The position numbers and the translations under genes were made by a program. A stretch of 64,000 bases of DNA from CAMDTE01 sp034679985 (GTDB lineage Bacteria; Bacteroidota; Bacteroidia; Flavobacteriales; Schleiferiaceae): the NCBI GenBank assembly GCA_034679985.1, contig JAXITR010000005.1, positions 13,489 through 77,488 on the forward strand. The letters run 5' to 3'. The notes below the pieces were generated by a model, which was not told where the DNA came from, did no database searches, and worked only from the letters and a program-made list of their open reading frames with translations. This document shows positions 43,683 to 51,887 of the stretch, piece after piece. The stretch's first letter is position 1. Every line of letters begins with the position of its first letter.

Positions 43683-45237
43683 GGATTTCAAAGGTACATC
43701 GCACAATCCGGATGCCTGCCGAGTGGTCCTCGTTCCAAAGCGCTCATGGGCGCTACCGGGGAGGCGATTCAACGGGATTTTTGGTGCTGCAAAATGGGTT
43801 TTATCGACGGCACTTTTGCTGCCAGCTTCCGCAGCATGGTCGTCCGAACCCGTGCCGTCTTTGGCGGTAGAATGGACCCCAGGTGCCGCACGCTTTGATC
43901 GTTACGTCCCCAAGCTATTGGGTGCTCGAGTGGCCGTGGTGGCCCATGCGGCTTCCGTGGTTTACGAGGACGGAGCGTGGGTGCACACCGTAGACGCCCT
44001 GCGTGCACGTGGCGTCAACGTGGTGAAGGTATTTGCGCCGGAACACGGTTTTCGGAGCGTTCTGTCTGCGGGAGAGAACGTCCCCAACGGCCGCGACGAA
44101 TCCACCGGACTGCCGTTGGTTTCGTTGTACGGCAACCACAAAAAGCCGACGGCTTCGGATTTGCAGGATGTGGATGTGGTCGTTTTTGACTTGCAAGACG
44201 TTGGCGCACGTTTTTACACGTACATCAGCACCCTAACCTACGTCATGGAGTCCTGTGCCGCGTACCGCAAACCGCTGATTGTATTGGATCGCCCCAACCC
44301 CAACGGAGACCGCTTGGACGGCCCGGTGCTGGATACGGCAAAATTCAAATCCTTCGTGGGAATGCATCCGGTTCCGGTTCTCTACGGTATGACCATAGGC
44401 GAATACGCCGAAATGGTGCACGGTACCGGTTGGGCGAGAACACAGGGATTGAACCTAACCGTTGTGCCATTGGCCAACTACCGCCGTCAGCCCGTGGTGT
44501 TGCCCGTGCCGCCCTCGCCCAATCTCCGTACACCGGAAGCCCTGCACGCCTACCCCTCGTTGTGTTTTTTTGAAGGAACTCCAGTTTCGGTGGGCCGGGG
44601 TACGGATCATCCCTTTGAACGCTACGGCGCACCTTGGTACGAGCGCAAGGGCACTTTTCGGTTTGTCCCTACCGCCAAGTCCGGCGCAACGGACCCGATC
44701 TTCCGCGGAGACACCTGTTTTGGTCGCAAATACAGCCCCACCAAACGAACGGCGCGCGCCCCGCTGGACTGGGAACCACTGGCGGAGATGCACCGCGGTT
44801 TTTTGGCTCAGCTTGCTGAGGACGACCGTCGCCAGGAACGGGTGGATGCGTACCTGCAGCGCCGAAAACTCAGAATGGCCTACGACAGTACGTTGCATTC
44901 ATCGGCCATAGACACCTCTGGTTTTCTCGCCTACGACACGGCTTTTGTGGACTACCCAGCCTTTCAGGAATTCGATTCCACCCAAGTATACCGAAAACCG
45001 AGAATTTCCAAGGCAGAACGAAAGGCGGGTTTTGTGCGCCCTTTTTTCAACCGACTGACGGGTTCACTGCTGGTGGTTGAAGCATTGAACAACAACCTTC
45101 CCACAGAACAATGGCCAGATTTGTGGGCCGCTGATTTGCAGCGATTTGCTGCACGGCGGCGCCAGTACCTTTTGTATTCGGACGAGTTACTTTATCCGGA
45201 ATACGTGGAATACGAACCGCCTAAAACCCGAAAATAA
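43681..45237 (+). CDS. NamZ-like exo-beta-N-acetylmuramidase (DUF1343, GH171)
   Basis: A ~518-residue exported protein of the DUF1343 family, whose characterised member NamZ removes N-acetylmuramic acid from peptidoglycan fragments. Family motifs are APEHGFRS followed by GENVPN, FDLQDVGARFYTYISTLTYVMESC, DRPNPNGDRLDGPVLD, SFVGMHPVPVLYGMT, and PPSPNLRTPEAL then FFEGTPVSVGRGTDHPFE. A signal-like segment WVLSTALLLPASAAWSS ends near residue 55, so the exact start is uncertain: the ATG at 43681 is used here, but a GTG at 43722 would give a shorter N-region. A divergent permease starts at 43682, sharing the same CATG. The last 17 bases overlap the convergent TonB receptor. Confidence 0.85.
   Translation: MDFKGTSHNPDACRVVLVPKRSWALPGRRFNGIFGAAKWVLSTALLLPASAAWSSEPVPSLAVEWTPGAARFDRYVPKLLGARVAVVAHAASVVYEDGAWVHTVDALRARGVNVVKVFAPEHGFRSVLSAGENVPNGRDESTGLPLVSLYGNHKKPTASDLQDVDVVVFDLQDVGARFYTYISTLTYVMESCAAYRKPLIVLDRPNPNGDRLDGPVLDTAKFKSFVGMHPVPVLYGMTIGEYAEMVHGTGWARTQGLNLTVVPLANYRRQPVVLPVPPSPNLRTPEALHAYPSLCFFEGTPVSVGRGTDHPFERYGAPWYERKGTFRFVPTAKSGATDPIFRGDTCFGRKYSPTKRTARAPLDWEPLAEMHRGFLAQLAEDDRRQERVDAYLQRRKLRMAYDSTLHSSAIDTSGFLAYDTAFVDYPAFQEFDSTQVYRKPRISKAERKAGFVRPFFNRLTGSLLVVEALNNNLPTEQWPDLWAADLQRFAARRRQYLLYSDELLYPEYVEYEPPKTRK
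43689..43696 (-). promoter_or_regulatory. Candidate -7 promoter box for the FtsX-like permease
   Basis: Minus-strand TACCTTTG, six bases upstream of the permease ATG. Initiation a few bases after the box would give a leader of almost no length. Confidence 0.45.
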
Positions 45238-47608
45238 ATCCAATGGACGGCAACACCGTTCCGCTTGCGTTTTCCAATTCCGTTGTCAAATAGCGAGTAG
45301 GGTCGTTTGGATCCACAATTGGGGCACCGGCAGCGTCGCGTTGCACGTCGATAAACGGCGCACTGACGATTTTGCTCGCTAAGGCGTTTTGAACGTCAAA
45401 ATACAAGTTGATGTAGGATTTTTTCAGGTACCACTTTTTGTCTACCCGAACGTTCAAACGGTCGAACTCCGGATTGCGGAGGGTATTCAAGCGGCTGTAA
45501 TCCACCACGCTGCGTCCCAATACGTCCCAGTTGGAGCGCAGGGCCGTGGCGTCGGCGTCGAAGGGGGTGTAGGGAGCGCCGCCCAAGTGCTGGTACTGCA
45601 TGCCCAATTCCCAGTTCTTCGCAAATTTCTTGCCCACGGTGAAGGTGGCAATCATTCGGTTGTCCCAACTCGCGTTCAGCAGCACGCCGTCTTTGTCTTC
45701 AAACAGACTTCGGAAGGCCGTGATGGCCGCAATGCCAAACCAGCCCTTGTACAACTTCTGTTGGTAGGTAAATTCCACGCCGTAAGCACGACCGTTGGAC
45801 GTAGAAGTGGCCGGTTGGTTGCCAATCACGCCAAAATCACCCCCCAGATTCGCCAAGCTGATTTGATCGGTGGTCAAGAAGGGGTACTTGCGGTAGTCCT
45901 TGTAGAAACCTTCTACGGAGGTTTTGGCACTCCACGGCCAGAATTGGGTGGTTCCCAAAACGTAGTGGGTGGCCTGCATGAATTTCAGGTTGTCGCGGTT
46001 GGCTTCAACACCGTCGCGGTCCTTGTAGCCCAGCGTGGTGTAGGGGGGGAGCTGCTTGTAGATGCCCCAGTTGGCGTCTACCGTCCAACGCTCGTTGAGG
46101 TAGTAACTGAAGGCGGCGCGCGGAGAGAAACCGTTGAGCGGATTGCGCATGTAGTCGTTGTAACCGTTCCCGTCCGTGCGGAAACCCAACGATAACTTCA
46201 AACGCTCGTCCGCAAACCGACCGGCCCATTGCGCAAAAAGGCTGTATTTGTACAAGGTGAATTGGTTGGCGTAGTCCAGTACCACTCCGCCTGGCAAGCG
46301 TTTGTCAAACGTTTGCGTGTTGTACTTGGCTTGCTCCAAACCGAAGCCGACAGTTCCTTCGCTGGTGTTCCCTTTGAAAATGCGCTCCACGCGCAGCTTG
46401 TTTTCAATTTCCTGAGACGCGTAATCCAGCAGTTTATCGGCGTTCTTGTCGTTGTTGACAAACTTCTGCGCCGTGTTGTTGAGCATGAAGCGACTCAGGA
46501 TTACATTCAGGTAACCGTTGTCGTACCCCTGGGTGTATTTGGCCCCGATGGAGTAGTTCCACTGAAAGTATTCCGGCAAGTAGCTGAGGATGTACCGCTG
46601 CGCGGGCAAAGAATCTACAGTAGTGTTGAGTGTAGACACGTCGTAGGCACCCAAACTCAAAACGGTGAGCGAGCTGCGCTTGCCCAATTGGTGTTTTACT
46701 TTAAACTGATAATCGTTGTACGAGGGCAAAAAGGGAAGTCCAAGCACGCCAAATAAAAACTGAAGGTAGGAGCGTCTTGCGGAAACCAAATAGGTGGTTT
46801 TTTTGGACAAAGGACCTTCCAAGAACAGTCCCACTTCACTAGCACCCACCTGAAACAATCCGCCGGTGCGGTCCGTACGGCCGTCTTTCAAATTGATTTC
46901 CATGACGGAACTCAACGTGTTGCCGCGCTGTGCCTGAAACGCCGAGGTGAAGAAATCCACATCGCGGATCAGATTCACGTTGATCATGCCCACCGGGCCG
47001 CCGCTCGCGCCTTGGGTGGCAAAGTGGTTGATGGCGGGAATCTCAATGCCGTCCAAGAAAAAGCGGTTTTCGTTGGGGCCGCCGCCGCGAATGAATAAAT
47101 CGTTGCGGAAGGCCAAGCCAGAAGCCACGCCCGGCAAGGACTGAATGACCTTGGAAATGTCTTGGTTGCCCCCCGGATTTCGCTGAATTTCGTTGATGCC
47201 AATGCTCTGCACGCTGACGGGAGATTGCGCATCCTTAACAAATGCGGCTTGGGCGTTGATTTTCACCTCCTCCAGTTGCGTGGACGACGGTTCTAAAACC
47301 ACCTGCAATTCGGTGGGTCGGGTAGAAAGGGCTTGGATTTCAAAAAGGGACCGGGGCTTGTAGCCCAGGCTGGTGAACTGCAAGTTGTGCAGCCCGGGTT
47401 TTACGTTGGCAAAACGGAACTGACCGTCTGCGTTGGTTATGGTTTTTTGACCTTCCGGCAATAGGGTTACCGCAACGGAGGGCAGTGCCTCTTGGGTTTT
47501 TCCGTCCGTCACGGTGCCGTTGACTACCGCTTGGGCGTTGGCGGAAAAAGAGAGAGAAAACGCGGCCAGTACCGCAAAGAAAAAACGGAGTTTAAAGAGC
47601 TTCTGCAT
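45221..47608 (-). CDS. TonB-dependent outer-membrane receptor with N-terminal carboxypeptidase-regulatory-like domain
   Basis: A 795-residue outer-membrane receptor for TonB-driven uptake. A signal peptide (FFFAVLAAFSLSFSANA, then QAV) precedes a beta-sandwich CarboxypepD_reg-like domain (VNGTVTDGKTQEALPSVAVTLL, about 27-110), the plug (NPGGNQDISKVIQSLPGVASG, IRGGGPNENRFFLDG) and a 22-strand-type barrel ending GTVLPSIGFIFGF. There is no partner SusD gene nearby, so the ligand is open. The start codon lies in the loop of a perfect 18-bp hairpin (47582-47627) that also has a terminator-like T run. It follows the DUF2911 gene by 43 bases. Confidence 0.9.
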   Translation of the reverse strand: MQKLFKLRFFFAVLAAFSLSFSANAQAVVNGTVTDGKTQEALPSVAVTLLPEGQKTITNADGQFRFANVKPGLHNLQFTSLGYKPRSLFEIQALSTRPTELQVVLEPSSTQLEEVKINAQAAFVKDAQSPVSVQSIGINEIQRNPGGNQDISKVIQSLPGVASGLAFRNDLFIRGGGPNENRFFLDGIEIPAINHFATQGASGGPVGMINVNLIRDVDFFTSAFQAQRGNTLSSVMEINLKDGRTDRTGGLFQVGASEVGLFLEGPLSKKTTYLVSARRSYLQFLFGVLGLPFLPSYNDYQFKVKHQLGKRSSLTVLSLGAYDVSTLNTTVDSLPAQRYILSYLPEYFQWNYSIGAKYTQGYDNGYLNVILSRFMLNNTAQKFVNNDKNADKLLDYASQEIENKLRVERIFKGNTSEGTVGFGLEQAKYNTQTFDKRLPGGVVLDYANQFTLYKYSLFAQWAGRFADERLKLSLGFRTDGNGYNDYMRNPLNGFSPRAAFSYYLNERWTVDANWGIYKQLPPYTTLGYKDRDGVEANRDNLKFMQATHYVLGTTQFWPWSAKTSVEGFYKDYRKYPFLTTDQISLANLGGDFGVIGNQPATSTSNGRAYGVEFTYQQKLYKGWFGIAAITAFRSLFEDKDGVLLNASWDNRMIATFTVGKKFAKNWELGMQYQHLGGAPYTPFDADATALRSNWDVLGRSVVDYSRLNTLRNPEFDRLNVRVDKKWYLKKSYINLYFDVQNALASKIVSAPFIDVQRDAAGAPIVDPNDPTRYLTTELENASGTVLPSIGFIFGF

Positions 47609-47627
47609 ACTCTTTAAACTCCGTTTT
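47582..47627 (-). promoter_or_regulatory. Perfect hairpin around the start codon of the TonB receptor (possible attenuator or translation control)
   Basis: An 18-bp perfect inverted repeat (47582-47599 and 47610-47627) with a 10-base loop. On the minus strand the loop TATGCAGAAG contains the ATG of the TonB receptor. The distal arm encodes LFKLRF of the signal peptide and runs into six T, so it also resembles an intrinsic terminator behind the DUF2911 gene. Confidence 0.75.
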
Positions 47628-47651
47628 GGAGTATTTGTTCGCGGTTTACCG

Positions 47652-48512
47652 CTATTTTTTCTTGTTCTTCAAGAAGTCTTTCAACGCGTCTTCGTAGTTA
47701 AACGGCTGCTTTTTCTTTGCGGCATCCTCTTGGCCCAATTTCAAGGCCGTTTCAGCAGCCTTAATGGCTTCTTTTTCTCGACCGTTCTTGCGCAGCAACT
47801 GGGCGTACAAATAGTGCCCATACCAGTAATCCGGTGCCAGTTGTGCCGAACGTTCTGCAAAGCCCAAAGCGACGGGAAGTTCTTTTTCCACGTTGTTCAA
47901 GTAACTCGCAGCGTTGCGGTATACTCGGGCGTCGCCCGGTTTTTCCTCAATGGCACGCTCAATGTTGTCCATGGCCTTCTGGTGGGTATTCACCGAAATG
48001 GGGATGTCCAACCCGGTATTTTCCCAACCCAAAAACAGTGTAGCACCGTCCATGGTGACGTTGTGAAACGAAAGCTCCATCGTTTCCAAATAGGCAATCT
48101 TTCGCGGCTCCAAGGCAACGCGCAGTACGTCATTCGCTTCGTCGTATCCGTCGATGCCCCACAAATCCGTGCTTTGGTTCAGGATCAAGGTCCATTCTTT
48201 TTCACCCGGAATGGTAAAGATGCTGTACTTGCCGGCCGATAAATTCTGGCCCGCCAAGGTGACGTCCGTTGAAAACTGAATGATGGTACTGCCGTTGGCA
48301 CCGGTTCGCCACAATTTCTTGTACTCCACGAGTTGCCCAAAAACCTTTCGGCCTTTGGCGCTCGGACGCGCATAAGAAAGTTCAACGTCGGTCAGACCGA
48401 TTCGTTGTTTGACCGTTCCCATGGGGGAAGCGGCGGGCAGTTCCTGTGCCTGAAGGGTTGCGGTACCGGCCAATAAAGCCAAACCCGCTACAAGGAATTT
48501 TTTAAACATCAT
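47652..48512 (-). CDS. Exported DUF2911-family protein with C-terminal TPR-like repeats
   Basis: A 286-residue protein with a signal peptide (FKKFLVAGLALLAGTATLQA, then QEL). The DUF2911 domain (about 35-170) shows VELSYARPSAKGRKVFGQL, LWRTGANGSTIIQFSTDVTLAG and KYSIFTIPGEKEWTLILNQ. The C-terminal third is helical, with two to three TPR-like repeats (AIEEKPGDARVYRNAASYL, AERSAQLAPDYWYGHYLYAQLL, AIKAAETALKLGQ). Its function is unknown. It starts nine bases after the htpG stop, so both are likely in one transcript. Confidence 0.85.
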   Translation of the reverse strand: MMFKKFLVAGLALLAGTATLQAQELPAASPMGTVKQRIGLTDVELSYARPSAKGRKVFGQLVEYKKLWRTGANGSTIIQFSTDVTLAGQNLSAGKYSIFTIPGEKEWTLILNQSTDLWGIDGYDEANDVLRVALEPRKIAYLETMELSFHNVTMDGATLFLGWENTGLDIPISVNTHQKAMDNIERAIEEKPGDARVYRNAASYLNNVEKELPVALGFAERSAQLAPDYWYGHYLYAQLLRKNGREKEAIKAAETALKLGQEDAAKKKQPFNYEDALKDFLKNKKK

Positions 48513-48521
48513 GGGTTGAAG

Positions 48522-50411
48522 TTAGACTAATTTTTCGAGTGAGCGTTTTACAAACGACGTTAACGCGGCACCGTGCAAAAGGTTTTGCTGCAGCAGGGCC
48601 AAGTCCTTCGCGTGTTGAATTAAGTCGCCTTGCTCTTCGGATGGCGTGCGGAGCAATTTTCCGGCCAACGCGTGGTTGGCATTGACCACCAAATCATAGG
48701 ATTCGGGCAGATCGCCCATGCCCATGAAACCGCCGCCACCGGTGGCGCTCATTTCGCGCATGCGCCGCATGAATTCAGGAACGGTCACCACCATCGGGGC
48801 GTCGTCGGACTCCAAAGCCTCCACGCGAACCGTGAATTTTTTGGTGTCTACGTGCGCTTCCAAAGCGTCTTTCAGCTGCTTGGTTTCGTCTTCTGTCAGC
48901 AGGGTAGGACGGTCGCCCTCTTTGGGAATCAATTTGTCCAGCAAATCGGAATCCACGCGAGCAAAACGAACTTTTTGCTTGCTGGTTTCGATTTTTTGCA
49001 TCCAATGGCTCACAATGGGGGAGTCCAACAAAATGGTGTCGTACCCCTGCGCTTGAGCTTTCTCGATGTAGCCGTGTTGCCCATCTTTGGAGGCGGCGTA
49101 GAGGATCACCGTGGTGCCGTCTTTGTCCGTTTGCAGGGCCTTGATTTTGTCAATGTATTCGTCCAAGGTGAAGAATCCGCCGTCGGTGTTTTGAACCAAG
49201 AAGAATTTTTCCGCACGCTCAAAGAACTTCTCGTCCGTGATCATTCCGTACTCAATGATCATTTTGATGTCGTTCCACTTGGACTCAAAGTCTGCGCGGT
49301 CTGCCTTGAACATTTCCTCCAGCTTGTCCGCAACCTTTTTGGTGATGTGGCCGCTGATTTTCTTGACGTTCCCATCCGCTTGGAGGTAGGAACGAGAAAC
49401 GTTTAACGGGATGTCTTTGGAATCCAATACTCCGTGCAGGAGCGTGAGGAAATCCGGTACAATTCCTTCTACGTTGTCGGTGACGAACACCTGACTTTGG
49501 TACAATTGGATTTTGTTGCGCTGCAGTTCCATGTTGGGCTTGACGCGCGGAAAAAACAAGATTCCGGTCAGGTCAAACGGGTAGTCCACATTCAAGTGAA
49601 TGTGGAAGAGGGGCTCGTCAAAGCTGAAAGGATACAGCGCTTTGTAGAACTTCTTGTAGTCCTCGTCGGTCAGTTCCGACGGTTTTTTGGTCCACGCTGG
49701 AGCGTCGGCGTTGATGATGTCTGGAACCTGGGAGGTTTCGTACTTAGGTTCTTCGCCCTCAGCCGCCACGTTGGTGCGCTCCTCGCGCTCGCCAAATTGG
49801 ATGGGCACGCTCATGAAGCGGGCGTACTTTTTCAACAACTCGCGGATTTTGAAGTCCTCCAAGAAGTCTTCGCTGTCGTCCGCAACGTTCAGGATGATTT
49901 CTGTTCCGCGCTCTTTCTTTTTTATGCCCTTGAGCGCGAACTCCGTGGTGCCGTCGCACATCCAGTGGGCCCCGGAGTCATCGGATGCTTGGGTGTGGCT
50001 TTTGGTTTTGATTTCAACGGTTTTGGCCACCATGAAGGCGGAGTAAAAACCCAAACCAAAATGACCGATCATGGCCGCAGGATCCACCTTTCCTTCGTAT
50101 TTCTTCACGAATTCCTCCGCACCGGAGAAAGCCACTTGGTTGATGTACTTGTCCACCTCTTCGGCCGTCATGCCGATGCCGCGGTCGATGATGCGGATTT
50201 GTTTTTTCTTTTTGTCTACCTCCACGCGTATCGTCAGGTCCCCCATTTCGCCTTTGAACTCGCCCAAGTTGGCCAGGTGTTTCAGCTTGTTGGTGGCGTC
50301 CACTGCGTTGGAGATCAGCTCCCGCAAGAAGATTTCGTGGTCGCTGTAGAGGAATTTTTTGATGATGGGGAAAATATTCTCCGCGGAGACATTGATTTTT
50401 CCAGTTGACAT
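48522..50411 (-). CDS. htpG: Molecular chaperone HtpG (Hsp90)
   Basis: Cytoplasmic Hsp90 chaperone of 629 residues. The GHKL ATPase domain shows FLRELISNAVDATNKL, IRIIDRGIGMTAEEV, GHFGLGFYSAFMVA and GTEIILNVAD. The middle domain has the NVSRSYLQADGNVKKI motif, and the C-terminal dimerisation domain follows. I chose the ATG at 50411; a TTG nine bases upstream would add MNA. The 70 bases to crtA contain no promoter box matching TAnnTTTG exactly. Confidence 0.97.
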   Translation of the reverse strand: MSTGKINVSAENIFPIIKKFLYSDHEIFLRELISNAVDATNKLKHLANLGEFKGEMGDLTIRVEVDKKKKQIRIIDRGIGMTAEEVDKYINQVAFSGAEEFVKKYEGKVDPAAMIGHFGLGFYSAFMVAKTVEIKTKSHTQASDDSGAHWMCDGTTEFALKGIKKKERGTEIILNVADDSEDFLEDFKIRELLKKYARFMSVPIQFGEREERTNVAAEGEEPKYETSQVPDIINADAPAWTKKPSELTDEDYKKFYKALYPFSFDEPLFHIHLNVDYPFDLTGILFFPRVKPNMELQRNKIQLYQSQVFVTDNVEGIVPDFLTLLHGVLDSKDIPLNVSRSYLQADGNVKKISGHITKKVADKLEEMFKADRADFESKWNDIKMIIEYGMITDEKFFERAEKFFLVQNTDGGFFTLDEYIDKIKALQTDKDGTTVILYAASKDGQHGYIEKAQAQGYDTILLDSPIVSHWMQKIETSKQKVRFARVDSDLLDKLIPKEGDRPTLLTEDETKQLKDALEAHVDTKKFTVRVEALESDDAPMVVTVPEFMRRMREMSATGGGGFMGMGDLPESYDLVVNANHALAGKLLRTPSEEQGDLIQHAKDLALLQQNLLHGAALTSFVKRSLEKLV

Positions 50412-50481
50412 AGCGTTCAAATTTTAAAATACAGTTGGACGAATACCCGGGTGCAAGGGGCGTGCCAAGGGCGTAAGGCTG

Positions 50482-51171
50482 TCAATTTGGCAGCGAATCC
50501 AGGCCGTCGGACAAAACGGCAAAGCGCGTAAACTGTTCTTCGGAATACCATCCATACTTGTGCGTTTCGCGGATGCGCTTCGCGTGGCCCGGCGAGCGGT
50601 AGGCGAAACCTTCCAGGGCTTCGGCGTTGGACCAGACGGAAAACGTGGCTTGTTCCACCAGCGGCAATTCCCCAATGCCCACGGCACACTCCAGGCCGGG
50701 GCGGTCTTTGAGCAGTTTGGCAGAGGCAGAAACCCGGCTCCAAAAGCGCCAAAACTGGCTGCGTTTGATGGAGGCTCGGGTGATGACCGCCACGCGGCCG
50801 GGGGTTGGGGCATCCGGCAAACATTCGAAGGGCTGTAAGCCGTTCCAAGTGCCGTGCGAGCGCAAGCCCGTCATGCGCCACCAGTGGGCGGATTGGCTGC
50901 GTTCCCGATGCTCTTGGAACACGGGGTTGTCGGCGTAAAAACGGTCGGCATTCTCCACGGCGTCGGCTCCACTCCAAACCAACACCCAGACGTAACGTCC
51001 GAAGTTGGGCCAAACGGAAAAACCGGTTCCGGCCCCCGTGCCCAATTGCTTGGCAAAGCTGAGGCCGGGTACGTCGGCAACCGAAAGCTCGGATTTGCCC
51101 ATAGCCACAAAGGCCCACCAGCAGTCGCGCCAACCGCTGAATTCAAAAGACCAAACGTCGACGCGCTGCAC
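50482..51171 (-). CDS. CrtA-like spheroidene monooxygenase family protein
   Basis: A 229-residue protein resembling CrtA, a haem-containing carotenoid monooxygenase/ketolase. Characteristic are WSFEFSGWRDCWWAFVAMG, LSFAKQLGTGAGTGFSVWPNFGRYVWVLVW, VAVITRASIKRSQFWRFW, ECAVGIGELPLVEQATFSVWS and EEQFTRFAVLSDG. Its true substrate in this organism is unknown, since no other carotenoid gene lies in the window. It starts with a GTG immediately after the stop of the short-chain dehydrogenase gene (TAG GTG), implying translational coupling. Other open frames in the same place are shadows. Confidence 0.85.
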   Translation of the reverse strand: MQRVDVWSFEFSGWRDCWWAFVAMGKSELSVADVPGLSFAKQLGTGAGTGFSVWPNFGRYVWVLVWSGADAVENADRFYADNPVFQEHRERSQSAHWWRMTGLRSHGTWNGLQPFECLPDAPTPGRVAVITRASIKRSQFWRFWSRVSASAKLLKDRPGLECAVGIGELPLVEQATFSVWSNAEALEGFAYRSPGHAKRIRETHKYGWYSEEQFTRFAVLSDGLDSLPN

Positions 51172-51873
51172 CTAGAAAGGATTGGTGGCCCAAACACCGA
51201 GTTCGGGAATAAATCCCCGGTCGTCCAGCTCCAAAACCGCAACCGCAGCGTGTGCGATTTCGTTGGGAGTGAGCATTTTATCCCGCAGCTCTTTTTCCGA
51301 CCGGTCGGTAACGTTGAAGGCGGTGGGCACGGCAGAGGGATTGATCAGCATAACGCGAATGTTGTGCGGTCGCAGCTCTTCGCGCCAGCATTCGGTCATT
51401 CCACGCAAGGCAAATTTTGACGCCGCGTAGACGGTGCCGTTTTTAAAACCCTTGACGCCCGCACTGGACGCCACGTTGATGATGTGGCCGTAACCTTGTG
51501 CCATAAAGCGCTTCACGGCCTCGCGGCCGGCAAGCGCTGGCCCGTACACATTCGTCGGAAAAACTTCGTCAAAATGACTTTGCTCCACCTCCTGCATCGG
51601 CTCAAAACGACCGATTCCTGCGTTATTGATCAACACGTCGAGTCCGCCCCATAAGGCATCCAGCTGCGCAAACACGTGCATCAGTTCCGACTCCCGATCC
51701 ATGCGACCCTCCAGGGGGGTGGCGCCCAATTCCTGAGCAACTCGGTTCAGTTTTTCCGGGTCCCGCCCGGTGATGGCCACTTGGGCCCCTTTTGCAATCA
51801 GGGCGGCAGCCATGGCCTTTCCCAAACCGGAACTTCCTCCGGTCACTAAAATGCGCGCTTTATCTAGGTTCAT
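51172..51873 (-). CDS. Short-chain dehydrogenase/reductase
   Basis: A 233-residue classical SDR oxidoreductase, NAD(P)-dependent. The nucleotide loop is TGGSSGLGKA (about 11-20), followed by DVLINNAGIGRF, VASSAGVKGF and the catalytic YAASKFALRG (Tyr and Lys), and INPSAVPTAF. The substrate is not readable from the sequence. It is 14 bases downstream of ftcD and directly upstream of the CrtA-like gene. Confidence 0.9.
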   Translation of the reverse strand: MNLDKARILVTGGSSGLGKAMAAALIAKGAQVAITGRDPEKLNRVAQELGATPLEGRMDRESELMHVFAQLDALWGGLDVLINNAGIGRFEPMQEVEQSHFDEVFPTNVYGPALAGREAVKRFMAQGYGHIINVASSAGVKGFKNGTVYAASKFALRGMTECWREELRPHNIRVMLINPSAVPTAFNVTDRSEKELRDKMLTPNEIAHAAVAVLELDDRGFIPELGVWATNPF

Positions 51874-51887
51874 ATCTGTAGCAACGT

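Noticed and set aside
47652..47690. Separate terminator for the DUF2911 gene right behind its stop
   Set aside because: No hairpin followed by T run there; the only such structure is the one overlapping the TonB receptor start.
50417..51133. Alternative minus-strand frame overlapping the CrtA-like gene (238 codons)
   Set aside because: Arg- and Pro-rich translation with no motif, whereas the frame at 50482-51171 matches the CrtA family through its whole length.
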